Assembly (NCBI GenBank): GCA_024398835.1
Contig: JAKSIK010000006.1
Location: forward strand, 49,931-113,930
Source of the DNA: Fibrobacter sp.
GTDB taxonomy: Bacteria > Fibrobacterota > Fibrobacteria > Fibrobacterales > Fibrobacteraceae
DNA: 64,000 nucleotides
Direction of reading: 5' to 3'
Below the pieces are notes generated by a model. It was not told the origin of the DNA. It saw only the letters and a program-made list of their open reading frames with translations, and ran no database searches. The position numbers and the translations under genes were made by a program. Shown piece by piece: positions 17,670 through 25,452 of the stretch (position 1 is its first letter; every line of letters begins with the position of its first letter).

Positions 17670-18434
17670 TTACAAACTTTTAGGATGGAAACTTTTACGA
17701 TGGGCAGGGCAAAAGCCCTGTTTGCGGATTCCGTCCAAATGAATCTTAGTGCCGTAACCCGCATTTTTTTCAAATCCGTAGCCTGGATAGGTTTCGCCAA
17801 GTTTGTCCATATAGCGGTCACGGAAAACCTTTGCCAGAATGGAAGCCGCAGAAATGCTGGCCACCAAACCATCGCCCTTAATGATTGGAATCTGCATTTC
17901 ATCAGGGACGCCGTGAATTTTTAGGTTACCATCAACAGCGATTAAAATATTTTGACAGGCAAAGGAGCCCTTCACCTCCACAGGCATCTCGGGAGCCGGG
18001 GCTTCCAACCCCTTCATACCAAGTGCCGTCAAAGCGCGGCGCATGGCCAAAAAATCAGCCTCCAGAATATTCATCTCATCAATTTCTTCAACGCTGGCAC
18101 TGGCAATGGCGTAGCAGGCACACGCCTCCTTCACCGCATCAAACATGGCCTCACGCTTCGGGCGCGTGAGCTTTTTGGAATCATTCAATTCCGGCATGAT
18201 ATCGGGAGCTTTAAGTACCGCAGCGCATGCCACCACTGGACCAGCCAGCGGGCCACGGCCAACCTCGTCAATGCCAACCACAATCACATTTTCACGCGGA
18301 GTGGTTTTCGCAAACAAATCACAAGTTCCTGTAGAATCGAATGCACCAGGGTTCGTTGCAAATTTGCGAATCGCAATTTCACCTTCTATCGGGGTTTTCA
18401 CCCCCTCCATAAACCCAGGCGTCTTAAATTTCAT
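17670..18434 (-). CDS. rnhB: Ribonuclease HII
   Basis: RNase HII removes ribonucleotides and RNA primers from RNA-DNA hybrids. The 254-residue protein has the active-site motifs VGIDEVGRGPLAGPVVA, LNDSKKLT, and SISAASILAKVFRD with the nearby MDKLGETYPGYGFEKNAGYGT. The C-terminus H-R-K-S-F-H-P is typical. The start at 18434 is chosen because AAAGGA precedes it at good spacing; an ATG-like extension to 18524 would reach almost to the divergent gene. About 60 residues before the catalytic core are longer than in E. coli RnhB, and an insertion (about residues 155-185, GLEAPAPEMPVEVKG) is also present. First gene of a four-gene operon. Confidence 0.94.
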   Translation of the reverse strand: MKFKTPGFMEGVKTPIEGEIAIRKFATNPGAFDSTGTCDLFAKTTPRENVIVVGIDEVGRGPLAGPVVACAAVLKAPDIMPELNDSKKLTRPKREAMFDAVKEACACYAIASASVEEIDEMNILEADFLAMRRALTALGMKGLEAPAPEMPVEVKGSFACQNILIAVDGNLKIHGVPDEMQIPIIKGDGLVASISAASILAKVFRDRYMDKLGETYPGYGFEKNAGYGTKIHLDGIRKQGFCPAHRKSFHPKSL

Positions 18435-18597
18435 GAAAAATCCTTTGCTTCCACTCTCCACAATGTAGAAAAGTATGTTTTCCCAATCCTTCGATTTGCC
18501 GCTTTGAATGACAAACTCGCGCAAAGTGCCATTGCAATTTTTGCAAAAATGCTACTATTTTCTCCGTAAATTTAACCCTCCATCTCATGGATTTATT

Positions 18598-21500
18598 ATG
18601 AGCACAAAAGAATATCTCGCCGGCGCAAAGATGTCCGGTTCCGTCCAGAAACTCATGACCCCAGGCCTTGCTGTTGAATTCATCCAGCCCTGGTATACCC
18701 CGCTTTCAACCACGCCCTCCACCACTGGTATTGCAGTGGGCGGCATCGGCTCCACTTTCACGGCAACTCCCGCTGGCACCACACCCGTGATGAACGTGAT
18801 GCCCGGCGTTCAAGTCCGCACGGAAAAGCCGGAAGACCTCCGCTTCAACAACTTCTTCTTCCGCGAATCCGTCATCAACGCCAAGTCCCCGCTGGTCATC
18901 TTCAATCAGGCAAGTTTCGGCACCCATCTCGGCAAGTACGCGCTTACCACCGCGAACGGTGAAGTCCTCTTTGGCGCAGCTGAAATCGCTGACCAGAAGA
19001 AGGCGGAAGCCAAGCTCAACAAAACGCTTTCTGACAAGTCCTTCTTTGGCGCCAACAAGGCCGCCTTTGAACGCTGGCACATCCAGTGGAGCGACCGCAC
19101 CGCAGCCCTCATGGCAAAGAAAGGCGTTAAGGTCGAAGAACTGAACCGCAACCTCCTCATCGACTTCTTTGATGGCGTTGTGGGCGAAAAGATTGCAAAC
19201 AAGAGAGCCCTCACTGCCGCCTGGGCAAACGACACCAAGTTCCTGGGCGAAGACGGCTTTGACGCTGCGAAAATGCAATACACGGCCCTCTATCCGGTAA
19301 GCGAAACCAAGTACCAGAGCAAAGGCGTGCAAATCACCAAGACCCAGTCCAGCTATGTGACTCCCGGCGATGAACGCCTCTCCAGCCTGCCAGTGAACGC
19401 TACAGTTTTCACCCTCGAAAACACGACGAAGGATACCCGCGAAATCACCATTGTGCAGGTGCAGGACAACCTCTGCGGCTACTACGCTCGCAAAGACCGC
19501 CAGGGCGTGCAGGATTCCAGTTTTGTGTTGGTGCCCATGGCCAAGAACCCGAAGGCTGTGCAGTTTGATAAGAAGATTAGCGACGGACGTCAGGTCCGCG
19601 GCATTGAGTACTTCAACGAGAAGCCTCTCGCCGAAAGTGACTTCAACGGCTGCATGGGCATAAGCGTCGCCTGGAACCCGAAGGACAACCTCTGCGTTTC
19701 CACCAAGCCCGTTTTCTATCAGGCCGATTCCGCCAGCATCGTGAAGGGCGCACTCCAGAGTGGCCGCCTCTCCGGCACCTTCGTGAAGAACGTCTATAGC
19801 GGTCGCGAAACCATCGCTGGCGCCATTGCCGCAACTGTAGTCCTCAAGCCAAAGCAGAAGGTCAGCTTCCAGTTCAACATGGTGCTGGACTTCCCCGAAA
19901 TCAAGCTGGTAAAACTCACCAGCCAGAAGAAGTACACCGCCTTCTATCCAGAACCATACGGTCGTGTTACCGCCATGCTTCTGGAAGCTCTCGCCGCCGA
20001 CAAGAAGTTCGATGCTCGCCTAAAGGCTTTTGAAGCTCTCGTCCCGAAGGCAAAGGCTGCAAAGCTCTACAAATCCGCCGCAAAGCAAGCGGAATTCAAG
20101 AGCCTCGCTATCAATACCCTCAGCTTCCTCGCCGAAGCCACCGTGTGGGATAAGGAAGACCGCTTCCTCGTCCGCGAATGCGCCGACTATCCCTTTTTCA
20201 ACTCTCTGGACGTTTACTTCTACGGCAGTTTCAGCCTTCTCGCCTTGATGCCCCGCCTGGACGGCATCACCATGAAGCGCTTTGGCGACGCCATTCTCGC
20301 CGTCAATAAGAACCGCCGCCGCCACCACGAATTTGTGAACCACCCCTTCGCCGATCTCCCGGACCCAAAACTGGAAGGTCCCCGTGCCGTCTATGGCGCC
20401 GTGATTCACGATTTGGGCAGCCCCTTCGATGCTGAACCCGATGCCTATGATTGGCATAACGTGAAGGAATGGAAGGATTTGGCTCCCAAATATGTGCTCA
20501 TGGTGCTCCGCCACTATGTGACCACCAAGAATCTTCAGGTGCTGAAGGATTGCAAGGAAGCCGTTTACGCATCCATGGAATACCTGGAAAAGATGGTGAA
20601 CGAGGGCGAAAACTTCCCCCTCACCCACGGCACAGACGACACCTTCGACAATCTCTGCAGCTACGGCATTTCCGTCTATTGCGGTTCCCTCTGGATTGCA
20701 GGCCTCCGCGCTGCGGCAAAGATTGCAGAACTCCTCGGCGACAAGAAGCAGGCCGATCGCTGGAACTCCATGTCCGACGCCGCCAACAAGGAATTCGATG
20801 ACGCCCTCTGGGATGAAAAGGGCGGCTACTTCCACTTCTTCGTGACCCCTATGGAAATGAAGGATGTGAATGTAGACAAGTTGCCGAAATTGGCAGCGGC
20901 CGTCAAAGGCACACTGGAACTTCCCGAATGCCCCAAGGGCGCAGTGAAGGCCATCAACGCCTGGCTCAATTCCGCCGACATTCCCTCTGACGTGGAACTT
21001 TCCAAGAATGAGCTCCGCGGTCTCAAAAAGGCTTGGCTCACCGCTCAGTGCAAGGAAGCCTTCACCAAATCTTGGGAAGCGAAAGTCAGTAACGACTGCG
21101 ATGACGTCTTCGCCGACACTATGCTGGCAGACACTTATCTCCGTCTCCTTGGCCTCAAGCCCATTACCGATGGCAAGAAGGCCAAGAAGAATCTTGAAGT
21201 TGTGTTCAAGACAAACTATAAGGCAAACAGCCCGCTCATTGGCGCCGCAAACCTGGTCCGTAAGGACGGCCAACCTCTGGACGAATTCAACTTCCAGGCG
21301 CACGACGTTTGGATTGGCATCCAATACAGCATTATGACCGCCTGCATGATGCACGGCATGGTGTCTGAAGCCGCTGCTCTCGGCGATTCCATGATTACAA
21401 ACCTCTACGACGAAGCCCGCATTCCGTTCGCCGCACCAGAGGGATTCAACGGCTCCTGCCGCCTCCATCCGGAAGCGCTCACGAAGGCCTTCGGGCTCTC

Positions 21501-21744
21501 CGCAGCTGCAGCCGCCAAGATGCACAAGGAACTTCTCGCAAAGGGCGCTCTCCAAGTGGATAGCCGCATCAGCCCCAAGCTTCCGCGCACCGTGCCTGCA
21601 TTTGCAAAGGCCTTCGGGTCGATTGCCAAGGCAAACAAGGTGGATGTGGAGGCATTGTTCACGCTGATGCACAGCACTGCGCTAAAGTATACCGCGGGCA
21701 AGTACTTCCGCCCTGGCATGGTTTTCGCTCTGTTGTATAAGTAG
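18598..21744 (+). CDS. GH116 family beta-glucosidase (non-lysosomal glucosylceramidase-like)
   Basis: The 1048-residue protein has no signal peptide and is probably cytoplasmic. The N-terminal beta-sandwich domain begins with TGIAVGGIGSTFTATPAG, matching the GGIG motif of the family. The catalytic (alpha/alpha)6 domain has RECADYPFFNSLDVYFYGSF, aligning Glu527 with the GH116 nucleophile, and GTDDTFDN followed by SVYCGSLWIAGLRAA, aligning Asp680 with the acid/base. FADTMLADTYLRLLGL and AHDVWIGIQYSIM also match. The likely substrate is a beta-glucoside such as cellodextrin; this is inferred. The start at 18598 is preferred because family similarity begins there. A TAAATTT element (18567) lies 31 nt upstream. 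The last codons lie inside a 153-bp tandem duplication. Confidence 0.9.
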   Translation: MSTKEYLAGAKMSGSVQKLMTPGLAVEFIQPWYTPLSTTPSTTGIAVGGIGSTFTATPAGTTPVMNVMPGVQVRTEKPEDLRFNNFFFRESVINAKSPLVIFNQASFGTHLGKYALTTANGEVLFGAAEIADQKKAEAKLNKTLSDKSFFGANKAAFERWHIQWSDRTAALMAKKGVKVEELNRNLLIDFFDGVVGEKIANKRALTAAWANDTKFLGEDGFDAAKMQYTALYPVSETKYQSKGVQITKTQSSYVTPGDERLSSLPVNATVFTLENTTKDTREITIVQVQDNLCGYYARKDRQGVQDSSFVLVPMAKNPKAVQFDKKISDGRQVRGIEYFNEKPLAESDFNGCMGISVAWNPKDNLCVSTKPVFYQADSASIVKGALQSGRLSGTFVKNVYSGRETIAGAIAATVVLKPKQKVSFQFNMVLDFPEIKLVKLTSQKKYTAFYPEPYGRVTAMLLEALAADKKFDARLKAFEALVPKAKAAKLYKSAAKQAEFKSLAINTLSFLAEATVWDKEDRFLVRECADYPFFNSLDVYFYGSFSLLALMPRLDGITMKRFGDAILAVNKNRRRHHEFVNHPFADLPDPKLEGPRAVYGAVIHDLGSPFDAEPDAYDWHNVKEWKDLAPKYVLMVLRHYVTTKNLQVLKDCKEAVYASMEYLEKMVNEGENFPLTHGTDDTFDNLCSYGISVYCGSLWIAGLRAAAKIAELLGDKKQADRWNSMSDAANKEFDDALWDEKGGYFHFFVTPMEMKDVNVDKLPKLAAAVKGTLELPECPKGAVKAINAWLNSADIPSDVELSKNELRGLKKAWLTAQCKEAFTKSWEAKVSNDCDDVFADTMLADTYLRLLGLKPITDGKKAKKNLEVVFKTNYKANSPLIGAANLVRKDGQPLDEFNFQAHDVWIGIQYSIMTACMMHGMVSEAAALGDSMITNLYDEARIPFAAPEGFNGSCRLHPEALTKAFGLSAAAAAKMHKELLAKGALQVDSRISPKLPRTVPAFAKAFGSIAKANKVDVEALFTLMHSTALKYTAGKYFRPGMVFALLYK

Positions 21745-22037
21745 CCGCAGGCTATGGCGTGGAGCAAGCTTGCACGCAAAACGGGTCCTCGACCACTTCG
21801 GGTCGTTGCGGATTGTTTGGCTTAGCAACTTGCTTCCACTTCTTAAATCTTGCTGCAGCTTCTTATACCACCCGTATTTTCAGGTTTCGCTCTGTTGTAT
21901 AAGTAGCCGCAGGCTATGGCGTGGAGCAAGCTTGCACGCAAAACGGGTCCTCGACCACTTCGGGTCGTTGCGGATTGTTTGGCTTAGCAACTTGCTTCCA
22001 CTTCTTAAATCTTGCTGCAGCTTCTTATACCACCCGT
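21723..22037. repeat. 153-bp tandem duplication with nested palindromes after the GH116 gene
   Basis: Bases 21723-21875 recur at 21885-22037 with no difference I can see, period 162 and a 9-bp spacer. The first copy includes the last codons and stop of the GH116 gene, so this is a duplication and not a simple insertion. Each unit folds on itself: GTATAAG near the 5' end pairs with CTTATAC near the 3' end, TGGAGCAAG with CTTGCTTCCA (one bulge), and the centre has CGACC-ACTTC-GGGTCG flanked by CGCAA/TTGCG. This fills the gene-free stretch before the Cys-rich gene at 22060. A terminator role for both convergent genes is possible. Confidence 0.85.
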
Positions 22038-22059
22038 TTCCCGGGCTTGATATCTAGTG

Positions 22060-22938
22060 CTACTGCAAGCACTTGGCGGCTTTCACCGCTATATCCAACT
22101 CAAACTTGTCTTCCGAAGTGAAGACAGCCTTCATCATGGATTCCACGGTGTAATCCTTCTTGATTTCCTGCAGCACGCACTGGCAGGTGGCCTTGTTGGC
22201 CTTCGCCTCATCGGTGCATTCCCGAATAAAAGCCTTTTCCATTTCCGGCGTAAACTGTTTTGGCAGGCAGGGGGCAATAATCTCATAACCCCATCTTTCA
22301 AAATCATCAGCCTCACCCTTGGCGTTTGTGGCACCCGTCAGCAAATGCACCAGGGAATCGTTCTTCATCAGATTATCGTAGGCGCACTCGCAGGACTTTT
22401 TCGCCTGCTTCTTTCCGAACCAATCGTCCACCTCGTCGGCACACTCTTCCGCAAAACTGTTCTTGAACATTTTGCTCTGCAGCATAGCCTTCAGAATCTC
22501 CATTTCTTCCGGAGAGATGGAGAAACCCGCGATGCCACTGCCCGTGACGCCACTGCCCGCAGCAGTCCCAGAACCCGAAGCAGCACCCGACGCAACAGTG
22601 CCCGATACAACCGCCGCGGTACTGAACGAAGCTCCCATGCAACTGGTCGTAGACTCCACAATAAAATTCACGTAGTTCGGGTCTTCCTTTCCCTGATTCA
22701 GTTCCCCTTCCAAACGCTTGAAGGTCGCCTCGTCATACTTCCCTTCCAACTTTTTCAGCACGCATTCGCAAGTGGGCTTTTCCACGCCTTCCATGCAACT
22801 CTTCAAAAATTCCGTGCGAGTCGGCTCGCTATAACCCTTTCCACTAGCTTTTGCCACAATGGACGCCGCACCACCTGCAGCACTTGCACAAACCGCGGCC
22901 AACGACACAAGGGCGGCCATACATTTCAAGCAATTCAT
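22060..22938 (-). CDS. Exported Cys-rich repeat protein of unknown function
   Basis: The 292-residue product has an N-terminal hydrophobic signal (CMAALVSLAAVCASAAGGAA). Three related units follow: FLKSCMEGVEKPTCECVLKK, FAEECADEVDDWFG leading to SCECAYDNLM, and FIRECTDEAKANKATCQCVL. Each has an F-x-x-x-C helix, then CxC plus a helix, suggesting intramolecular disulfides. A Gly/Ser/Ala linker separates units one and two. No family is recognised. The CxC motifs could bind metal or form disulfides in the periplasm. It is convergent with GH116 and divergent from purC, so it stands alone. A TATATTTT element lies upstream of the start. Confidence 0.8.
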   Translation of the reverse strand: MNCLKCMAALVSLAAVCASAAGGAASIVAKASGKGYSEPTRTEFLKSCMEGVEKPTCECVLKKLEGKYDEATFKRLEGELNQGKEDPNYVNFIVESTTSCMGASFSTAAVVSGTVASGAASGSGTAAGSGVTGSGIAGFSISPEEMEILKAMLQSKMFKNSFAEECADEVDDWFGKKQAKKSCECAYDNLMKNDSLVHLLTGATNAKGEADDFERWGYEIIAPCLPKQFTPEMEKAFIRECTDEAKANKATCQCVLQEIKKDYTVESMMKAVFTSEDKFELDIAVKAAKCLQ

Positions 22939-23070
22939 AACTTATTCTCCATCAACAAGTTAGCACTAAAATATAAAATAATGGGTTGACATGAACGGCA
23001 TATCACACAAAAACCTTCCCATTCGCTCCACTAGCAAATATCTACCCTTTTTTCTAAATTAACAAACACT

Positions 23071-23955
23071 ATGAGTTTAAAATTTGATACCCCGATTACT
23101 GAAGTTCCGCTGTTCCACCAGGGCAAGGTACGCGACATGTACGACCTGGGCGACAGCTTCCTGATGGTCGCCAGCGACCGTCTTTCCGCTTTTGACGTGG
23201 TCCTCCCCACCCCCATTCCAGGGAAGGGCAAGATCCTGAACCAGCTGTCCCTCTTCTGGTTCCAGCACCTCGGCATGAAGAACCACCTCATCACCGCCGA
23301 CGTTAACGAATACCCGGAAGTGCTCAAGAAACACGCCGACTACCTCCGCGGCCGCTCCATGATTGTGAAGAAGGCCAACCGCCACTCCGTGGAATGCATC
23401 GTCCGCGGCTACATCGTGGGTTCCGGCTGGAAGGACTACCAGAAGACGGGCCGCATCTGCGGTCACGTGCTCCCCAGCAACATGCAGCTCTGTCAGAAGC
23501 TGGAAAAGCCGCTCTACACGCCCAGCACCAAGCCGGATGTGGGTCACGACGAAAACATCAGCTTCGAGCAGACCTTCGACATCGTTGGCGAAAAGGTGGC
23601 AACAACCCTTCGCGACATGTCTCTCGAAATCTACACCAAGGCCCGCGACTATGCCGCCTCCAAGGGCATCATCCTCGCCGACACCAAGTTCGAATTCGGC
23701 GAAATCGATGGCGAAACCATCCTCATCGACGAAGTGCTTACTCCGGACTCCAGCCGCTACTGGCCGGCAGACAAGTACCAGGTCGGCAAGAACCAGGAAA
23801 GCTTCGACAAGCAGTACATCCGCGACTGGCTCGAAACTCTCGACTGGGGCAAGTGCTATCCGGGTCCGGAAATCCCTGCCGACGTGGTGAAGAACACCCT
23901 CGACAAGTACATCGAGATTTTCGTGCGCCTCACCGGCAAGCAGCCCGAACTCTAA
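23071..23955 (+). CDS. purC: SAICAR synthase (phosphoribosylaminoimidazole-succinocarboxamide synthase)
   Basis: PurC joins aspartate to CAIR in purine synthesis, using ATP. The 294-residue protein matches the longer yeast-like PurC type: FHQGKVRDMYDLGD, VASDRLSAFDVVLPTPIPGKG, VECIVRGYIVGSGWKDY, ILADTKFEFGEIDG and the signature LIDEVLTPDSSRYWPADKY. Codon use is strongly biased to C-ending codons (AAG, AAC, CTC), as expected of a highly expressed gene. The ATG lies 16 nt after a TAAATTA element and has no Shine-Dalgarno, so the mRNA leader is probably very short. A strong terminator follows at 24055. Confidence 0.97.
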   Translation: MSLKFDTPITEVPLFHQGKVRDMYDLGDSFLMVASDRLSAFDVVLPTPIPGKGKILNQLSLFWFQHLGMKNHLITADVNEYPEVLKKHADYLRGRSMIVKKANRHSVECIVRGYIVGSGWKDYQKTGRICGHVLPSNMQLCQKLEKPLYTPSTKPDVGHDENISFEQTFDIVGEKVATTLRDMSLEIYTKARDYAASKGIILADTKFEFGEIDGETILIDEVLTPDSSRYWPADKYQVGKNQESFDKQYIRDWLETLDWGKCYPGPEIPADVVKNTLDKYIEIFVRLTGKQPEL

Positions 23956-24054
23956 TCCAGGCCGGTGGGTCGCCCTAATAGGGAGCCCGTGCGATAACTG
24001 CGCAACGCAGTAATTGCGCAAAGCCTCGGCTACTGTCAGAAGAAATCTACATAC

Positions 24055-24083
24055 AAGACCCGGATTTTTCCGGGTCTTTTTTT
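24055..24083 (+). terminator. Rho-independent terminator downstream of purC
   Basis: AAGACCCGG (24055-24063) pairs with CCGGGTCTT (24070-24078) around ATTTTT, followed by a run of T to 24083. Confidence 0.88.
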
Positions 24084-24252
24084 CATGGTATTTTGCAAAC
24101 GATTGTTGGAATATTTTGCAAATTCTGGTTTTGATGACATGTTGTTGCTAGATTTTGCCGCAATGAACAAAAGTTCGTTTGGCCAGCGTGGTGGTGAGTG
24201 CCACTCGTATTGATTTATACCATCGCTCTTTAATGTAGCGATAGGAGAAATT

Positions 24253-25074
24253 ATGAAAAGATACGAAGACCTGGACATCACCGACAACTTTATGTTCTCG
24301 AAGGTGTTCAGCAACGAGGACGTAGCGAAGGACTTTCTGCAAGATGTCCTGAAAATCAAAATTGATAGGATTACCGTGGTTGGAGAAGCCACGACACAGG
24401 AGGACCCCTTCCACAAAGGGGTGCGTTTTGATGTAGCCGTAAAAGAAGATGTTGTAGATGAGTCGGGCAACACCAAAATTGGAAGATATTTCGATATCGA
24501 GCTGCAAATGATTGATACTGGCGAACTCCCCAAACGTGCTCGCTACTACCAGGGAATGTGCGACTTGGATGTTCTTGCCAGGGGAGTAAGTTATACCAAA
24601 CTTCAGGAACAATACATCCTGTTCATTTGCCCCGAAGACATTTTTGGCAAGGGCAAGTCTGTATACTGTTTCCAGAATCGCGAGGAATCCAACCCAAACA
24701 TTTCGATGGGAGATCTCTGCTACAAAAATTACTATATATTTAACAAGTACAGCGATATTGAAGACGATTCTACTCGCGAGTATATGCGGTATTTTGCCAC
24801 CAAGAACGGTGAATCCGAAAAGATGGAGAGGATTCGCGAACTTGTGGAGATGTACCGCAGGGACCCCATCACAAAGAAGGCGTATATGACTCTGGAACAG
24901 GAACTCAATCTTCGGTACGAGAAAGGCCATGAAAAAGGTCATGCTGAAGGCGTTGCAGAGGGTGCCGATTCTACGAAAAGGGAACTTGCCAAGGCCTTCC
25001 GGGACGAAGGGATTTCGCTCGATATCATCTCAAAGCGAACAGGTCTCTCTCCAGAAGAAATCAAGGCGCTGTAG
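24253..25074 (+). CDS. Rpn-family PD-(D/E)XK nuclease/putative transposase (TIGR01784-like)
   Basis: The 273-residue protein starts MKRYEDLDITDNFMFSKVF, the usual start of PDDEXK-type Rpn/TIGR01784 proteins. The nuclease core is visible as GVRFDVAVKED followed by RYFDIELQM, giving the Asp and Glu-x-Gln catalytic arrangement. ARYYQGMCDLDVL and YTKLQEQYILFIC also fit. The C-terminus has the HEKGHAEGVAEG repeat common in this family and ends with a helix-turn-helix-like segment (ISLDIISKRTGLSPEEIK). Rpn proteins promote RecA-independent recombination; the true role is often unknown. AGGAG lies 7 nt before the ATG. It is flanked by hairpin-rich repeats, so it may be part of a mobile region. Confidence 0.9.
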   Translation: MKRYEDLDITDNFMFSKVFSNEDVAKDFLQDVLKIKIDRITVVGEATTQEDPFHKGVRFDVAVKEDVVDESGNTKIGRYFDIELQMIDTGELPKRARYYQGMCDLDVLARGVSYTKLQEQYILFICPEDIFGKGKSVYCFQNREESNPNISMGDLCYKNYYIFNKYSDIEDDSTREYMRYFATKNGESEKMERIRELVEMYRRDPITKKAYMTLEQELNLRYEKGHEKGHAEGVAEGADSTKRELAKAFRDEGISLDIISKRTGLSPEEIKAL

Positions 25075-25452
25075 GCAATGCGCAGTGCGCAATTTTCCTT
25101 AGTCACTTTCGTGTTTCATGGGCTTATGATGACAAACGTCATTCCGGGGGGTGTAACCCCGCGGCAATATCGATTAGTTTGTTTGTAACAGTACTATTCC
25201 CCCAAGTTGGAAAGCCACTAAGGTGCACTTCGCTACGAATTGGTAGTGTCAGTTTGCTTGCAAATATGACCGCCTGCAGCGGTCACCTTTCCCTGGGGCT
25301 TCGCCCTTGGGGAAAGGTGGGATTGAAGCCCCCGCCCTTGGGGCTGGGGCTTGCTAGTGGCGCTACGCGCCTCTAGTTGGAGTGGCACATAGTGCACAAC
25401 AGTTCGGCTCACCTATACAGAAATGCAAGCATTTCTGTGCAGGGTTCGCCTC
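25075..25452. repeat. Gene-free hairpin-rich stretch between the Rpn gene and the FISUMP gene
   Basis: No ORF with family features is seen. Several strong hairpins lie in a row: GACCGC-CTGCA-GCGGTC (25268-25284), CACCTTTCCC...GGGAAAGGTG with an inner GGGC/GCCC stem (25284-25319), GGCGC-TAC-GCGCC (25359-25371) and ACAGAAATGC-AA-GCATTTCTGT (25417-25438). None is followed by a T-tract of terminator quality on the plus strand. They look like REP-type or recombination-prone repeats, or a structured RNA. Confidence 0.55.

Noticed and set aside
20020..21672. 550-aa minus-strand ORF opposite GH116
   Set aside because: Composition is that of an antisense frame of a GC3-biased gene; no family features, while the plus strand encodes GH116.
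21723..22037. Insertion sequence
   Set aside because: No transposase is encoded and the repeat includes the end of a gene, which fits tandem duplication.
25260..25440. CRISPR array
   Set aside because: The hairpins differ from each other and there are no regularly spaced identical repeats.
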